Shown here: piece after piece, positions 10,423 through 20,638 of the stretch
Layout: each line of letters opens with the position of its first letter
Numbering within the stretch: the first letter of the stretch is position 1
Source of the DNA: Sistotremastrum niveocremeum HHB9708
Taxonomy: Eukaryota > Basidiomycota > Agaricomycetes > Sistotremastrales > Sistotremastraceae
Length of the DNA: 64,000 bases
Direction: 5' to 3'
Assembly (NCBI GenBank): GCA_001630475.1
Contig: KV419431.1
Coordinates: forward strand, 280,133-344,132
Program-made: the position numbers and the translations under genes
Notes under the pieces: generated by a model
Told to the model about the DNA's origin: nothing
Database searches by the model: none
Seen by the model: the letters and a program-made list of their open reading frames with translations, nothing else

Positions 10423-13400
10423 TCAAAGCGTTTGATCAGTCCCATTCGTAACCCGGAACGTCTTCTCGATTACATCCTCGTACAATTTGTAGCCGTTTGT
10501 AGCAAACAGCTTCGATTTGAGGAACGGAGCCGTGTCATATATATCATGTTCCTTAGCCTGAGAATCTCATGTCAATACTTGAAGATGGGCTCCAGAAGAA
10601 GAATCTTACCCGCTCATCCAGTTCGGAAACTTTGACAGAGACGCGCTCAGGCTGTTCGTAGCGCTGGGCTTGATACATCCTGACTTTATCCTTGACCAGC
10701 TGTCCGAGGAGGAACGCCAGTAGTTCTTCATGATCTCTGGCTTGCGATAGATATTTACGGAAGCTCTGCAATACGGCAATCAGTACTCGTCACGAACTCA
10801 GATAATACGAGGGATGGAATGACTGACTCTCTCAAGTGATTTCTTGATCGATGTCTTCTGCGCGCTGACGAAACTGCCAATAGCAACCTTGATTGCAAGA
10901 TTCACGTCGTCCGCGCGCACGTATTCACGTAAATGCATCTTCGCGCTCGCTTCTGCCATTCGGATCATGCTCTCTAAATGACGAACGGTGATTGGGAAGG
11001 ATCCAGTGGCCTTAGATTCTCTTCGTAGATCAGCGAAGAGCTTGGAAAGCTTTTCTTGATCCAGATCATGAAGCTTGGGCTTTATCTTGTCGCGAGCGTA
11101 CATGATGTATTTCTTCAGTATATCTTGAGGGATGATCTGTACAGAGGTGAGTAAATAGGATAAGAACGGCGTGAGAGGCACTGACATCTTCATCGAGTGA
11201 ATCAGCGATCTCCATCTCTTCGGTGTCCTTCTGGAATCCAGGATGACTACGAAGATGACTGCCGACAACGAATCTGGCAAGAAGCTCGTCCGCGACAGGG
11301 TCAACCGTGTCTTTCACAACACACAGGACATCAAACCTTCCCAGAACAATCAGTTATCGAACCATTACTCCAAGGGTCAGACATACCGAGACAAGATCGG
11401 CTCCGTCAGCTCGACATTCTGCTGGAAAGGAATTGTAGGATTGTATCTCCCCCTAATAGGATTGGCCGCAGCGATAATCCCACATCTAGCCTGCAAACTC
11501 GTCACGATACCAGCCTTCGATATCGAAATACTCTGCTGCTCCATAGCCTCATGAATACTCGTCCGATCCGTATCATTCATCTTATCGAATTCGTCGATGA
11601 GACAATGGCCTTTATCAGCCAAGACGAGTGCGCCTCCTTCTAATGTCCATTCGCGAGTGACTGGGTCTTTCCGGACGCTGGCTGTGAGACCGACTGCTGA
11701 GGCTCCTTGACCTGTGGCGAAGACGGCGCGATGGGCTGTCTTTTCGACGTATTTGAGGAATTGGGACTTGGCTGTTCCGGGATCTCCGAGGAGGAGGATG
11801 TTGATGTCACCGCGAAGACGATGCTTGCGATTGATGTCTTTCGATACGCCGCCGAAGAGGGAGAGTGCGATGGCTGTTTTGATGTTCTCGTGACCGTAGA
11901 TGGACGGAGCGATGGATTTGATGATACGCTTTGCGATACGTTCGTCGCGTGCTAGCGCTCGCATTTGCTTCTCGTCGTCTTCCGTGAGACGGAAGGCGGC
12001 GAAGAGATCTTCTTTCTTGTTGATGTGGTTTGCTTCGATGATGGTGGAAAAGACTGGGAAGCCGTTCTTGACGTTTAGCGAGGCGTCGAAATTATTGCGA
12101 TAGATTCCGGTTACATCCTATTCGCACTTCATCAATGATCGATTGGCTTCCGGATCATACTCACAATTTCTTCTCCAGGCTTCGCAGAGTCGATGAGATC
12201 CCATAATAAGATCACTTCTCGATGACGAGGAAGACGACCCGCTGGCACCGATCCAGGTGACTCTTGCAGCGTCATCTTCTGGTAATTGCGGTAAACGGTC
12301 TACACAGGATCATCAGCCAAGAATGAAGGAAGAAAGGTCGGGAAACCTACTTGATCCGAGTTCACTTTAAACGGCCCCCGACTCTCGCAATTCGGGCAGA
12401 AACTGACTTTCAGCTCCTTATGCGTATCCTGGAAGAAAGGACCCAAGACAGCCCCGCACTTTCCGCAGTCGAATTTAACATATTTCAACTGAGGAAAGAC
12501 ACCACTGCGACGAGTAACGACGCCGCTAACTCGGACGAGATGGTTCAGATTGGATCGTCGGAGATCGCGGAGAGTCTCTCCTGCGGGGAGATCAGTGATA
12601 CGGACGTGGATTTCGTTGTGGATGTTATCGTAGGCGGGGTAGAAGACGAGGACTGCGGCGTAGGCTACTTCGTCGAAGATAGCGAGCATCGATTCGGGAC
12701 AGTTTGTGAGGAAGTAGGCTAGGATGGCTTTAGCATCTGCGAGATGGGCGTAGGAGACTTCGAGTGATTCTCCGTTTACTTCTCCGAGATGGATAATACG
12801 TCCGCCATAAATCGAATCGCCTTTCGCGTCGGTATAGGTATGCAAGAATGAATGGAAATGCTTCGAGATTGTCTTGCGGACGCTCGTCGTAGCGATCCAC
12901 TCCGCGATCGAATTAGCTTTGATATCGCCAAGCTGCTCCAGAGGGATCTCTCCGGCGTCTTCAGGAGCTTCATCTTCATCTGGACGTTCGTCGTATTGAT
13001 GTCTTCTTCGTCGAGTCATTTTGGCGATGGGAGCCATGCTGGGATCTGCGTCTGAGTCGGCACCGTCGCTGCCTAGGATATCGGGCATGAGCGTTCGACG
13101 AGATGCTCGTCCGCCTTTTCCTGTTCGTTCCATTCTGTCGCGACGCGCTAGTTTGGCTTCGACGGCGCGACGACCTGCAGCATCGAGCTCCTCGATATCA
13201 TCGTTGTCATCGTCGATATCAGCCTGAGAGTACTGATCAAGCGTATCATTCGGAGCGTAATCTCTGTTTAAGAGATGAGAACCACTATGATGAAGTGAAG
13301 AAGAGGCAGACGTACTCTTGCAAGACATTTTCTCCGAATAGATCTTCGCCCTCTTCATCCTCTTCATCATCCACTCTCGGTCCATCCATATCAGATATAT

Positions 13401-13607
13401 CATTCTCTCCATCCGTATCAGAGAATGCAGGTGGAGGGGATGAAGGTGGTAACGACGAGGCCTCAGACTCGCGTCGGTCGTCGTTTTGCGAATTTTGCAC
13501 TGGTGCGCCTGATCGGGCCCTTTTTGTACCGCGTTGTCGAGTTGGTGAGGATGACTACGAGAAGATGGATGAGAGTGTGCAGTATGGAGGTGAAAGGGAC
13601 GTACCAT
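10423..13607 (-). CDS. MCM2: DNA replication licensing factor MCM2
   Basis: Subunit of the MCM2-7 replicative helicase, loaded at origins in the nucleus. Reading 5' to 3' on the minus strand: an acidic, serine-rich N-terminal tail ([20 protein letters not shown]) of the kind that binds histones in MCM2; the N-terminal domain with [20 protein letters not shown]; a zinc finger CGKC...CPNC; then the AAA+ core with Walker [10 protein letters not shown], Walker [12 protein letters not shown], and the arginine finger ELTEPILSR. The C-terminus ends [11 protein letters not shown]. The start is unusual: a Kozak-like CAATGG, where the ATG (13605-13607) is followed directly by a GTACGT donor. Splicing to an acceptor at 13555 gives [17 protein letters not shown], which is in frame with the conserved body, while the unspliced frame is not. 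Confidence 0.95.
13605..13607 (-). other. MCM2: MCM2 first coding exon of ATG only
   Basis: The start codon alone forms the coding part of exon 1. The 50-base intron 13555-13604 begins GTACGT on the minus strand and ends CTCGTAG. Exon 2 then opens with TCATCCTCACC (SSSPT...), while the frame upstream of the acceptor has a stop. This decides the MCM2 start. Confidence 0.7.
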
Positions 13608-13767
13608 TGTTGGGATCGTAGTCAGTGGAAGTGGGGGCAGGCGGGTGGGAGGAGTGAACAAGACGACGCGGTGACACGCTTTCAAAGTCCGCCTAATGTC
13701 GCGTTTGACGCGTCTCCTAATATTCCCACAGTAGTCCATATTTCGTCCTTTTGCTTCATTCCTTCAA

Positions 13768-13868
13768 GGGCGTTTAACTCAGTTGGTAGAGTGCTTGCTT
13801 CGCATGATCACGTGTTGCTTACGTAATCTGAATGCACGAAGTCGTGGGTTCAATTCCCACAATGTCCA
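13768..13868 (+). tRNA. tRNA-Ala (CGC) with intron
   Basis: The acceptor arms GGGCGTT and AATGTCC pair, with A as discriminator. D stem ACTC/GAGT, T arm GTGGG-TTCAATT-CCCAC fully paired. The anticodon loop reads TT-CGC-A, and a 28-base intron (about 13805-13832) sits after position 37, the canonical place. The anticodon stem CTTGC/GCACG has one mismatch (T28 with C42), so intron ends or gene quality should be treated with some caution. It lies in the spacer upstream of the divergent MCM2 start. Confidence 0.8.
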
Positions 13869-14564
13869 CTCTTTTGCTTTTATTCCATCTGTAGAGTGCT
13901 CTAGCATACTGCGTATGCGTTGGTTAATTTTTTTCGGAGCCGTTGGCAAAAATGATGACGGTACCCGCGCGTTGTCATGTAACAACAGATTTTTTGAAGA
14001 CGCGCGGCGCCAAAGTGAGCAACCGGTCGATGCTGGGTTCGAAACCCCGCGATGCGTGCAGCGTGCTCTTTCTCTTTACCCCGAGACTTGTTCTTCTCGC
14101 CCAACATTATCCAGGACCTTATCCTGGTCATCTGGTCGGAATGGAGGCTTTGACACCTGAAAAATTCAATAAGTGGGATTCCGAGAATGATATGTTATAG
14201 CGCTCGACGCAGCGGCTGTTCTTACGTTTGAGAACAGCTGTAATGTAGACGATGTATTGGCTGCTACACGACAGCTTTTCCGGGGTGCGCAAGTAGCGTG
14301 TTCGAATCGCACCTCTCAACTGCATTTCGCTTTTGCTTGTCTTGCAGCAGATCTAGACTCCTCTATCACATCGCGTATGATCGTGTTTACCAGGGCATCG
14401 ATCATTCTTTCGTAGCGTGGGCGGAGTAACGTAGTTTTCAAATCTTCGCCAGGATTTGGGTCACGGGATAATGAGAGGATTGAGGTAACATTATTCGCGG
14501 GCGGTGGGGAGGTTTACACAGAATAAGAATACATTTTACACGATTATTACTGCTGATCTTTCCA
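13869..14564. other. Spacer with tRNA-like T-arm sequences
   Basis: No protein gene was recognised. Two TTCGA-loop sequences (near 14035-14055 and 14307-14325) resemble T arms, but no full cloverleaf could be built around either. They may be tRNA or SINE relics or chance. Confidence 0.35.
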
Positions 14565-14930
14565 TTAATCGGCGGCCTCCAACTCCTCGAGGACTTCCTT
14601 AGAGTGCTCCTTGGCCTCTTCAGAGGTGTTGGGGTTCTTCAAGTTGGCCTAGGACGATGATGAGCGATGCGAAAAAGGGACGACGACGACGAGACATACC
14701 TTGTGGCCGCCAATGACATTGCCGGTGTTCTTGGTGGTCTCGTTGGCACCGGACTCGGCCTCGTAGCTGTCCTGAAGCTCGTCGATGGCGCGCTGAGCGT
14801 TCTGCTTGGCCTGCTCAGAGACGTTGGGGTCTAGACGACGCGATGAGTGACTGCGAACGACGAGGGGATGCGACAACGTACTGTTCAAGGTGGCTTTGTA
14901 TCCGCCGATGACATTTCCGAGGTTGGACAT
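14565..14930 (-). CDS. Conidiation-specific protein 6 (CON-6) family
   Basis: Small hydrophilic protein of the fungal CON-6 family, first seen in Neurospora conidiation and often induced in development or stress. The start is MSNLGNVIGGYKATLN; after an intron, NPNVSEQAKQNAQRAIDEL; then a second repeat, NTGNVIGGHK, and after another intron ANLKNPNTSEEAKEHSKEVL, ending EELEAAD. So it has two copies of the GNVIGG[YH]KA-L-NPN-SE-AK unit, split at equivalent positions by introns. The promoter side has a TATATAA box about 80 bp upstream (15011-15017). Two-repeat architecture and length (about 85 residues) fit the family well. Confidence 0.9.
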
Positions 14931-15010
14931 GATTAAAAGTATAAGAGTGGTTGTGAGAGTGATGAAGTGGGTTGCGTTTGATGGGGAAAAAGACGACGGT
15001 TCGTGCTGGT

Positions 15011-15017
15011 TTATATA
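15011..15017 (-). promoter_or_regulatory. TATA box of the CON-6 gene
   Basis: TATATAA on the minus strand, about 80 bp before the ATG, a normal place for a fungal TATA box in a strongly induced gene. Confidence 0.5.
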
Positions 15018-16267
15018 CGCGTCGGACGGCGATTGCGCAAGAGCACCGAGTGACGAAGATGACGCGTTTGTCTGTGAACACTTTTCCGGAGTCTCGTTTA
15101 GGAGACGGATGAGGTGAATGATGACACCAACACTCAGGGTCCCGTCACGAAATTGGAGAGGGCGATTCCAGAATAGGAAACTGTCAAAGAGATTTTCGCC
15201 ATTTATGGATCGAGCCGCTCCAAGAGAGGATAGAGATTAATCCTCCTGACGGACGAAGCATCGGATGATGTCATTCCGCGCAAAGAATCGGTTAATGTCA
15301 TCCAGCGGCGAATCAAGGAAGCTGTCGATCGCGCGGTGGTGTTAATTTGATCACAAGAGTCAGCCAAGTCAGCCCGAGGAATATATCTTGATGAGCGTTG
15401 ACCCGGCGCGGATGTACAGAATCAGGAATAACAAGTTCATCAGCAGGTCTCACATTGCGCAATTTTTTTCAGGAGAAGGCGGGAAATAGGAATAACACGA
15501 AGCCAGACCGAGAAGCTTATTGAGACCAGAGTTCCGCAACCTTGTTCGATCTGGGGACAAGTGTGGGGCGAGTCGGACGCGGTAGCCACGCTCCACGCCG
15601 ATTGTAGTAGTCTTTGCACTCGATGAAGCCCAGTACCGATCTCCTGTCCGTAATCGAAAGTGACGAAGATCAAGAAATGAATATCCACATGTTTCAGACT
15701 TCTATTGTAATGCAAAGTCAGCATTCGTCTTCTGGAACACAGAAAACCGACGTCAAAGGCGGATCGTCTCGGATGGTTTCGGAGAAAAAAAGTATTTTCA
15801 GACTCCGACTCTCCTCGCATCTTTACCCACAAGCGGAAAAGGCGCAATCTAGCGCTTTTTGTGACAATCCGAGGTTCAAGATATCTCAGGAGGACAAGCA
15901 TCACTCTTAGACTTCAAATTCCCCAGAGTTGCACAAGGAAAATCAAAATTACCTAATAAAGGAACACGAACTCCGAAAAAGGCAAAGCTTCTTTCCGAAC
16001 TCCGAGCTTCGGCGCCGACGGCAACGCCGAGATCAAATTCTCACGACTGCTTTCAGCTTAGACTCAGGTCTTGAAAGAAAGTGTCCCTTGCTGACAAAGT
16101 CTCCTTCACGTACATGTAGGCTCGCGTATCAAATGTGTTGCTGGGCGAGCCCCTATACGCCCTTGATCGTTATAAATTCCTGCTGCGTCCTGCCTGAGTC
16201 GTCTCTGTTTTCCTGAAACTTCGACATCGCGTATTCTGTCTACGCTACCCCAGAAAGTTTCAGGATC
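15018..16267. other. Gene-free stretch before P450-2
   Basis: Overlapping open frames on both strands (15440-15910) show no recognisable motif or exon structure. Probably promoter regions of the divergent CON-6 and P450-2 genes. Confidence 0.4.
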
Positions 16268-18542
16268 ATGAACTTCAGCAGCGCAGAGTTCATCTATAAT
16301 ACTCAGGACTATTCGGTTTCTATGACTTGGCTCGTCGGATTGATCCTCGCAACTCTGGTGTATCACTGGCTTTCAAAGAGCCAGCGAAAGCCAAACCCCC
16401 AGAATCTTCCATATCCCAAAGGACCCACAGGACTTCCATACCTGGGTAACGCTCTCCAAATGCCGCCAAGTGATCAATGGATCACGTTCGCCGAGTGGGC
16501 CGAAGAGTTTGGTCAGTCTCTAATAAGGATTGATCAAACTGACACAAGTTCTCATGAAGGTTCTGGAATTAGGTTCAATGACTGGCCTGAAAGTACTGGG
16601 CAAGAATATTGTCATTTTGAATACTTTCGACGCTGCGATGGATCTATTACATAAACGAGGAGCAATATATTCTTCTCGTCCCGCATTTCCTCTTCTTCAA
16701 AAATTGTGAGCTCTCATTATCTTCTATTAATGTGTTAATGTCTTTTGATTTATGTAGCGGGGGATGGGACTTTCTGGTCTCCACGGCGCCGTATGGAGAA
16801 TATTTCTTGACTCAGAGACGGATGTTACATCAATATTTTAATCCGTCCGCTACGAGGAAATATTATGATATCGTTACCACCCATGCACGGGCTTTGGCAT
16901 ATGATTTACTGGATAAAGGAGAGAGGTTTCAGTCTCTAAATCGGATGTGCGTGTTGGCTTCTTCCATTGGTTGAATTCAGTTTACAGAATTGTGGGCAAG
17001 GTATGTCGGTGCTTCGGTCATGCTTATAGCATATGGATATGAAGGTCCGATCTGAACCCGGATCTATGTTAAAGTGACTAAGTTGTATCCTCAGTTACGG
17101 ATGACAACGATGTTTGGATCAATAATGCCAAAGAAGCGATGCTGGGCGCTACGAAAACCGGAACACCAGGTGCCCATCCAATCGATATATTCCCGATACG
17201 TGCGTCCTTCAAACCCCCTTTCTTTCCACTCATCAGCTCTTTGAAAAGTCGGCAAACTTCCATATCGAATCTGGGGCAAGGACTTTGGCAAGAATATCGA
17301 AGCACTGAGGAAAGGCGCACATGATGTTTGTGTGAAACCTTATGCTGCGACTAAAGAAAGAATCGTAAGTCACCCCTTTTTTCTATATCGGATATGTGCT
17401 GAGTGATTGGGAAGTTGAGAGGCGAGGCGAAGCCTTCCATTATGTCCCGGCTTATTGAGGAGAATACGGCGCCTGATGGAACGATCGAGCATGAGAAAGA
17501 GATATCAGCAGCTACTAGTGTGATTTATATAGGTATGTATCGACCTTGTTGATTGATTTTGCTAATTTTCTCTAGCCGGAGCCGATACTGCAAGTCCTTC
17601 ACCTCGCCCATGCTATAACATCAATCATTCAGACCCCGTAGACCGTTTCCACGATTGACACTTTCATAGTTGCCATGATGACTTATCCAGCAATTCAAAA
17701 GAGAGCACAGAAAGATTTAGACAACCTCTTGCATGGGGAGAGATTACCTACGTTTGAAGATCGGGATAGGCTTCCTTTTCTGGATGCTATAGTCAAGGAA
17801 ACGCTTCGGTGAGAACTCTTAGTCGTTTTTTGGGTTTAATGTTGAATTTGGGTCGAGATGGAAACCTGTCGCACCGCTAGGTATGTTACTTGGAAAGTAG
17901 TGGCGGCACTGATATATTATATGTGCAGGCATCCCCCACACCTCCATAGAAGACGATACATACAACGGATATTTTCTTGCAAAAGACACAATGTTCCTAG
18001 TCAACGCATGGTAAACTAACCCTCCATTGCTAAACAATTTGGCTGAACAAGTTATAGGGGTATATGCTATGACTCGGCAACATATCCTAAGCCGGACGAA
18101 TTCAACCCGTGGAGATTTTTGAAAGAGAACGATGTCGGTGAACTGAGTCTTCGGTCGGATATCCGAGATCCAGAGGACGTGATCTTCGGTTTCGGCAGAA
18201 GGTACCTTCATAATAAAAGGTGTTCAATGCCAGCTTATAACATTCTGGTAGACTGTGCGTTGGACGCGATCTCGCGTTGGCTACGCTGTGGATTACGATT
18301 GCGACGTTATTATCCGTGTACGATATATGCGCGCCACTTGATGATGAAGGGAGGGAGATTAAGCCTGATCTTGAGTATGTGACGGGGACTGTTAGGTGAG
18401 TTATTTGTCCGTTGGTGTGGTTGGGTGTTCAGATTGATTTTGGGTTAGCCATCCTAAACCTTTTCGGTGTCGTTTCGTGCCGCGATCTCAAGGAATGTTG
18501 AGCAAATTGAGGGAAGCGAAGGTAGCTCACGATCATTCCTAA
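16268..18542 (+). CDS. Cytochrome P450 monooxygenase 2
   Basis: Close paralogue of P450-1. N-terminal anchor (MTWLVGLILATLVYHW), hinge LPYPKGPTGLPYLGN, then after an intron GLKVLGKNIVILNTF, RRMLHQYFNPSATRKYY in helix C, AGADT|TVSTIDTF in helix I, KETLRW (ExxR), and the haem loop FGFGRR|LCVGRDLA. Here CVG replaces the common CPG, but the cysteine ligand is kept. The C-terminus reads HPKPFRCRFVPRSQ. The helix I intron (17590-17641) begins GCAAGT rather than GT and ends CCGTAG, a GC-AG intron; its P450-1 counterpart uses GTATGT. With that intron accepted, the gene is intact. A start at 16322 is possible, but 16268 matches the paralogue's N-terminal length. Confidence 0.88.
17590..17641 (+). other. 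GC-AG intron in P450-2
   Basis: The donor GCAAGT and the acceptor GTAG flank a 52-base intron that joins GADT to TVSTID in frame. No GT donor near this place keeps the helix I motif. Confidence 0.75.
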
Positions 18543-18770
18543 AGACATCTGATAGTTACGTCTGACCACCAACGTCTGAGAATCAGATATGGACTGGAGA
18601 AGAGAAGACGAGGATCAAAGCTGATGAAAGTGCGAGGTCGAGACCAAACTTTAGCTGATGACGTCATATTGGACATATGTTGCAATAAAAATTGTGCATT
18701 ATGTATTGTCGTGGGGGTTCTGTACAAGAGACTTCTGGGACAGAGAGATTATTGAAATCATTGTATGTTT

Positions 18771-19631
18771 TTATACGATGCGCGTGACGGCATAACCGGC
18801 AAGACCAAGAGCTACGGTAGGACACGTCAGCCAGTAGGAGACAAGGGAATAGACTGTGAACGCACCAAATCCTGTGACTTTCTCGAGAGGCGTATGCCAA
18901 TAAACGCTCGTAGTATATGACATCCATATCCAAAGAGCGACCAATGCCATGGTGGCATTGAAAGCGATCGCATGTGGTATCGATGCAATCCGCATCATCC
19001 CTTCCGTCGCGACCGTCGGCGCGAGCTGATCGGCTAAGAACAGCGTCGAGAGTGTAAGCAAGAAGAGATGTCCTGAAACGTCATGTCCTCTCATGAGTTT
19101 CGGTCTGGTTGCCCATCCTTCCGTAGGGAGAGTGAAAGGAGCGATGAATAGCTCGGGGTGTGTAATGGGTGATATTGTCGATTTGGTTTGGCAGAGTTCG
19201 TGAGGGACAGTGATGACTGAGTCGGAGACTGTGCCAGGAGGTGAAGGTACTACGATGACGCATTCGCCTCCCGACAATCCGACCACTCTATCGATGAGAG
19301 CCGGTCCAAAGAACCAGCTCGTGAACGCCAGCCAGACCAGCGTCGCCAATATATATTGGACGATTCGTCGATTCCTACGTATCCGTGGTGGGCTGGTCGT
19401 ATAGAGAGCTACGAATGCAGCCGTCGTCCAGCCCCATGCTTTCTTGACGAACCAGACATTGAAAATATTTGATTTTTGGGCGAAATATGAGTCGGAGTGA
19501 CGGGGATGGGGGAGGTTGGCGATAAGAGGGTTTGAAGTGTCGAGATATGTGTTGTAGAGGACTGAGTAGGCTGTCCCGAATGTCACTGCGACGACTAGCG
19601 CGCTGAACGCGATGACGCGGGGAGAAGTCAT
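18771..19631 (-). CDS. FIT family lipid-droplet protein (Scs3/FITM-like)
   Basis: Fat-storage-inducing transmembrane proteins sit in the endoplasmic reticulum, act as acyl-CoA diphosphatases and help lipid droplets bud. One exon, 286 residues. It has about six hydrophobic segments. The two family signatures are present: RGHDVSGHLFLLTLS with the first catalytic histidine, and SVYWHTPLEKVTGFGAF with the second. The middle part contains a luminal-type loop with cysteines (GGECVIVV...HELCQTK). Length and layout fit fungal Scs3-like proteins. It converges on P450-2, whose stop is 228 bp away. Confidence 0.9.
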   Translation of the reverse strand: MTSPRVIAFSALVVAVTFGTAYSVLYNTYLDTSNPLIANLPHPRHSDSYFAQKSNIFNVWFVKKAWGWTTAAFVALYTTSPPRIRRNRRIVQYILATLVWLAFTSWFFGPALIDRVVGLSGGECVIVVPSPPGTVSDSVITVPHELCQTKSTISPITHPELFIAPFTLPTEGWATRPKLMRGHDVSGHLFLLTLSTLFLADQLAPTVATEGMMRIASIPHAIAFNATMALVALWIWMSYTTSVYWHTPLEKVTGFGAFTVYSLVSYWLTCPTVALGLAGYAVTRIV

Positions 19632-20565
19632 TTGAAGCTCCGACTCATCCTCTCGAAATTGAAGTCGTGTCCAAGGAGTTCAACGCAGCACTCGCTTAAA
19701 TGCTAGAAAGTTCGACGGTCAATGTGCAGACGATACTGACTGTGACATCCATTCACCCTATGGGTCAATTTCTGCTTTGAATTTGCGCGTTTGGCGAAGG
19801 AGCCATCGCTGTCAAGGCCTGCCTTGCTCACGTACGTTGTACAAAGACTATGATATTATAATCTTCTCACAAGAAGCTCGCAGAGTTACACATTATGTGG
19901 CTCTCAGATCCTGCTACTGAGCCTTTGAGCTAGTCATATTACCGACGAAGATCTCGAATCGGTGGTCACCTAGGACCCTGAAGTTGTTGCAAATTTGACA
20001 TGGGCTCACCATGGTTCTGCTATCCCAGCCGGTCGATCCGAGAGTCACTGCTGACCGTCGGATGGTGTTCTATGTCGCGCAAGTCAAGAAACCCCGTTAA
20101 GGAGCTTCGCAGCTGAATGGAAGTTACTGTATCCGAAGCAGAGCGGACGGCATCCAGGATCTTGATCTTCAGCCAAAAGTCCGGACGAGAACACTCATTA
20201 TCATTCGTTCTCGAATGAGGCGTGGTCTGACCTTGCCCTCCCAATCTCCACATATTGATATGAAACAAGCGACGATTCGACGGCAGGCGAAGATGCCGAA
20301 AGACAGTGCTATTCCTTGAGTCGACGGAACCATCGGCCACGGTCCCCTATGTCTCAGCTCGCGAACAGTGTACTGCAGGCTTTACATCAATGACATTCTG
20401 TGAGAGTGCAGACCAGAGACGAACAACGGCCGTGCAAGATCTTGCTCGTAGATTCGTCTTCACCGGTCGGGAGCACGATTCCCCTACTACATGGAGTTGA
20501 ATGGAGAGGCACAAGCTATGGGTCATTCTTAATGGCATTGATATTGGCGGATTCTCGGGGTGCTC
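19632..20565. other. Gene-free stretch before the tyrosinase array
   Basis: Open frames on both strands are short and overlap without a recognisable family. It contains the promoters of the divergent FIT and tyrosinase 1 genes. Confidence 0.4.
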
Positions 20566-20573
20566 TATATAAG
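20566..20573 (+). promoter_or_regulatory. TATA box of tyrosinase 1
   Basis: TATATAAG, 66 bp before the ATG. Confidence 0.55.
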
Positions 20574-20638
20574 ACGAGCTACAAGCCCACCATCCTGTAG
20601 TCAACTCGACTGCAACCGAGTGCAACCGAAACTGCACC

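Noticed and set aside
13915-14060. Possible second tRNA ending GGGTTCGAAACCC
   Set aside because: Acceptor pairing can be forced, but there is no D arm and the length is wrong.
14226-14325. Possible tRNA with long variable arm around GTGTTCGAATCGCAC
   Set aside because: Acceptor and T stems each have mismatches and the D-arm signature is absent.
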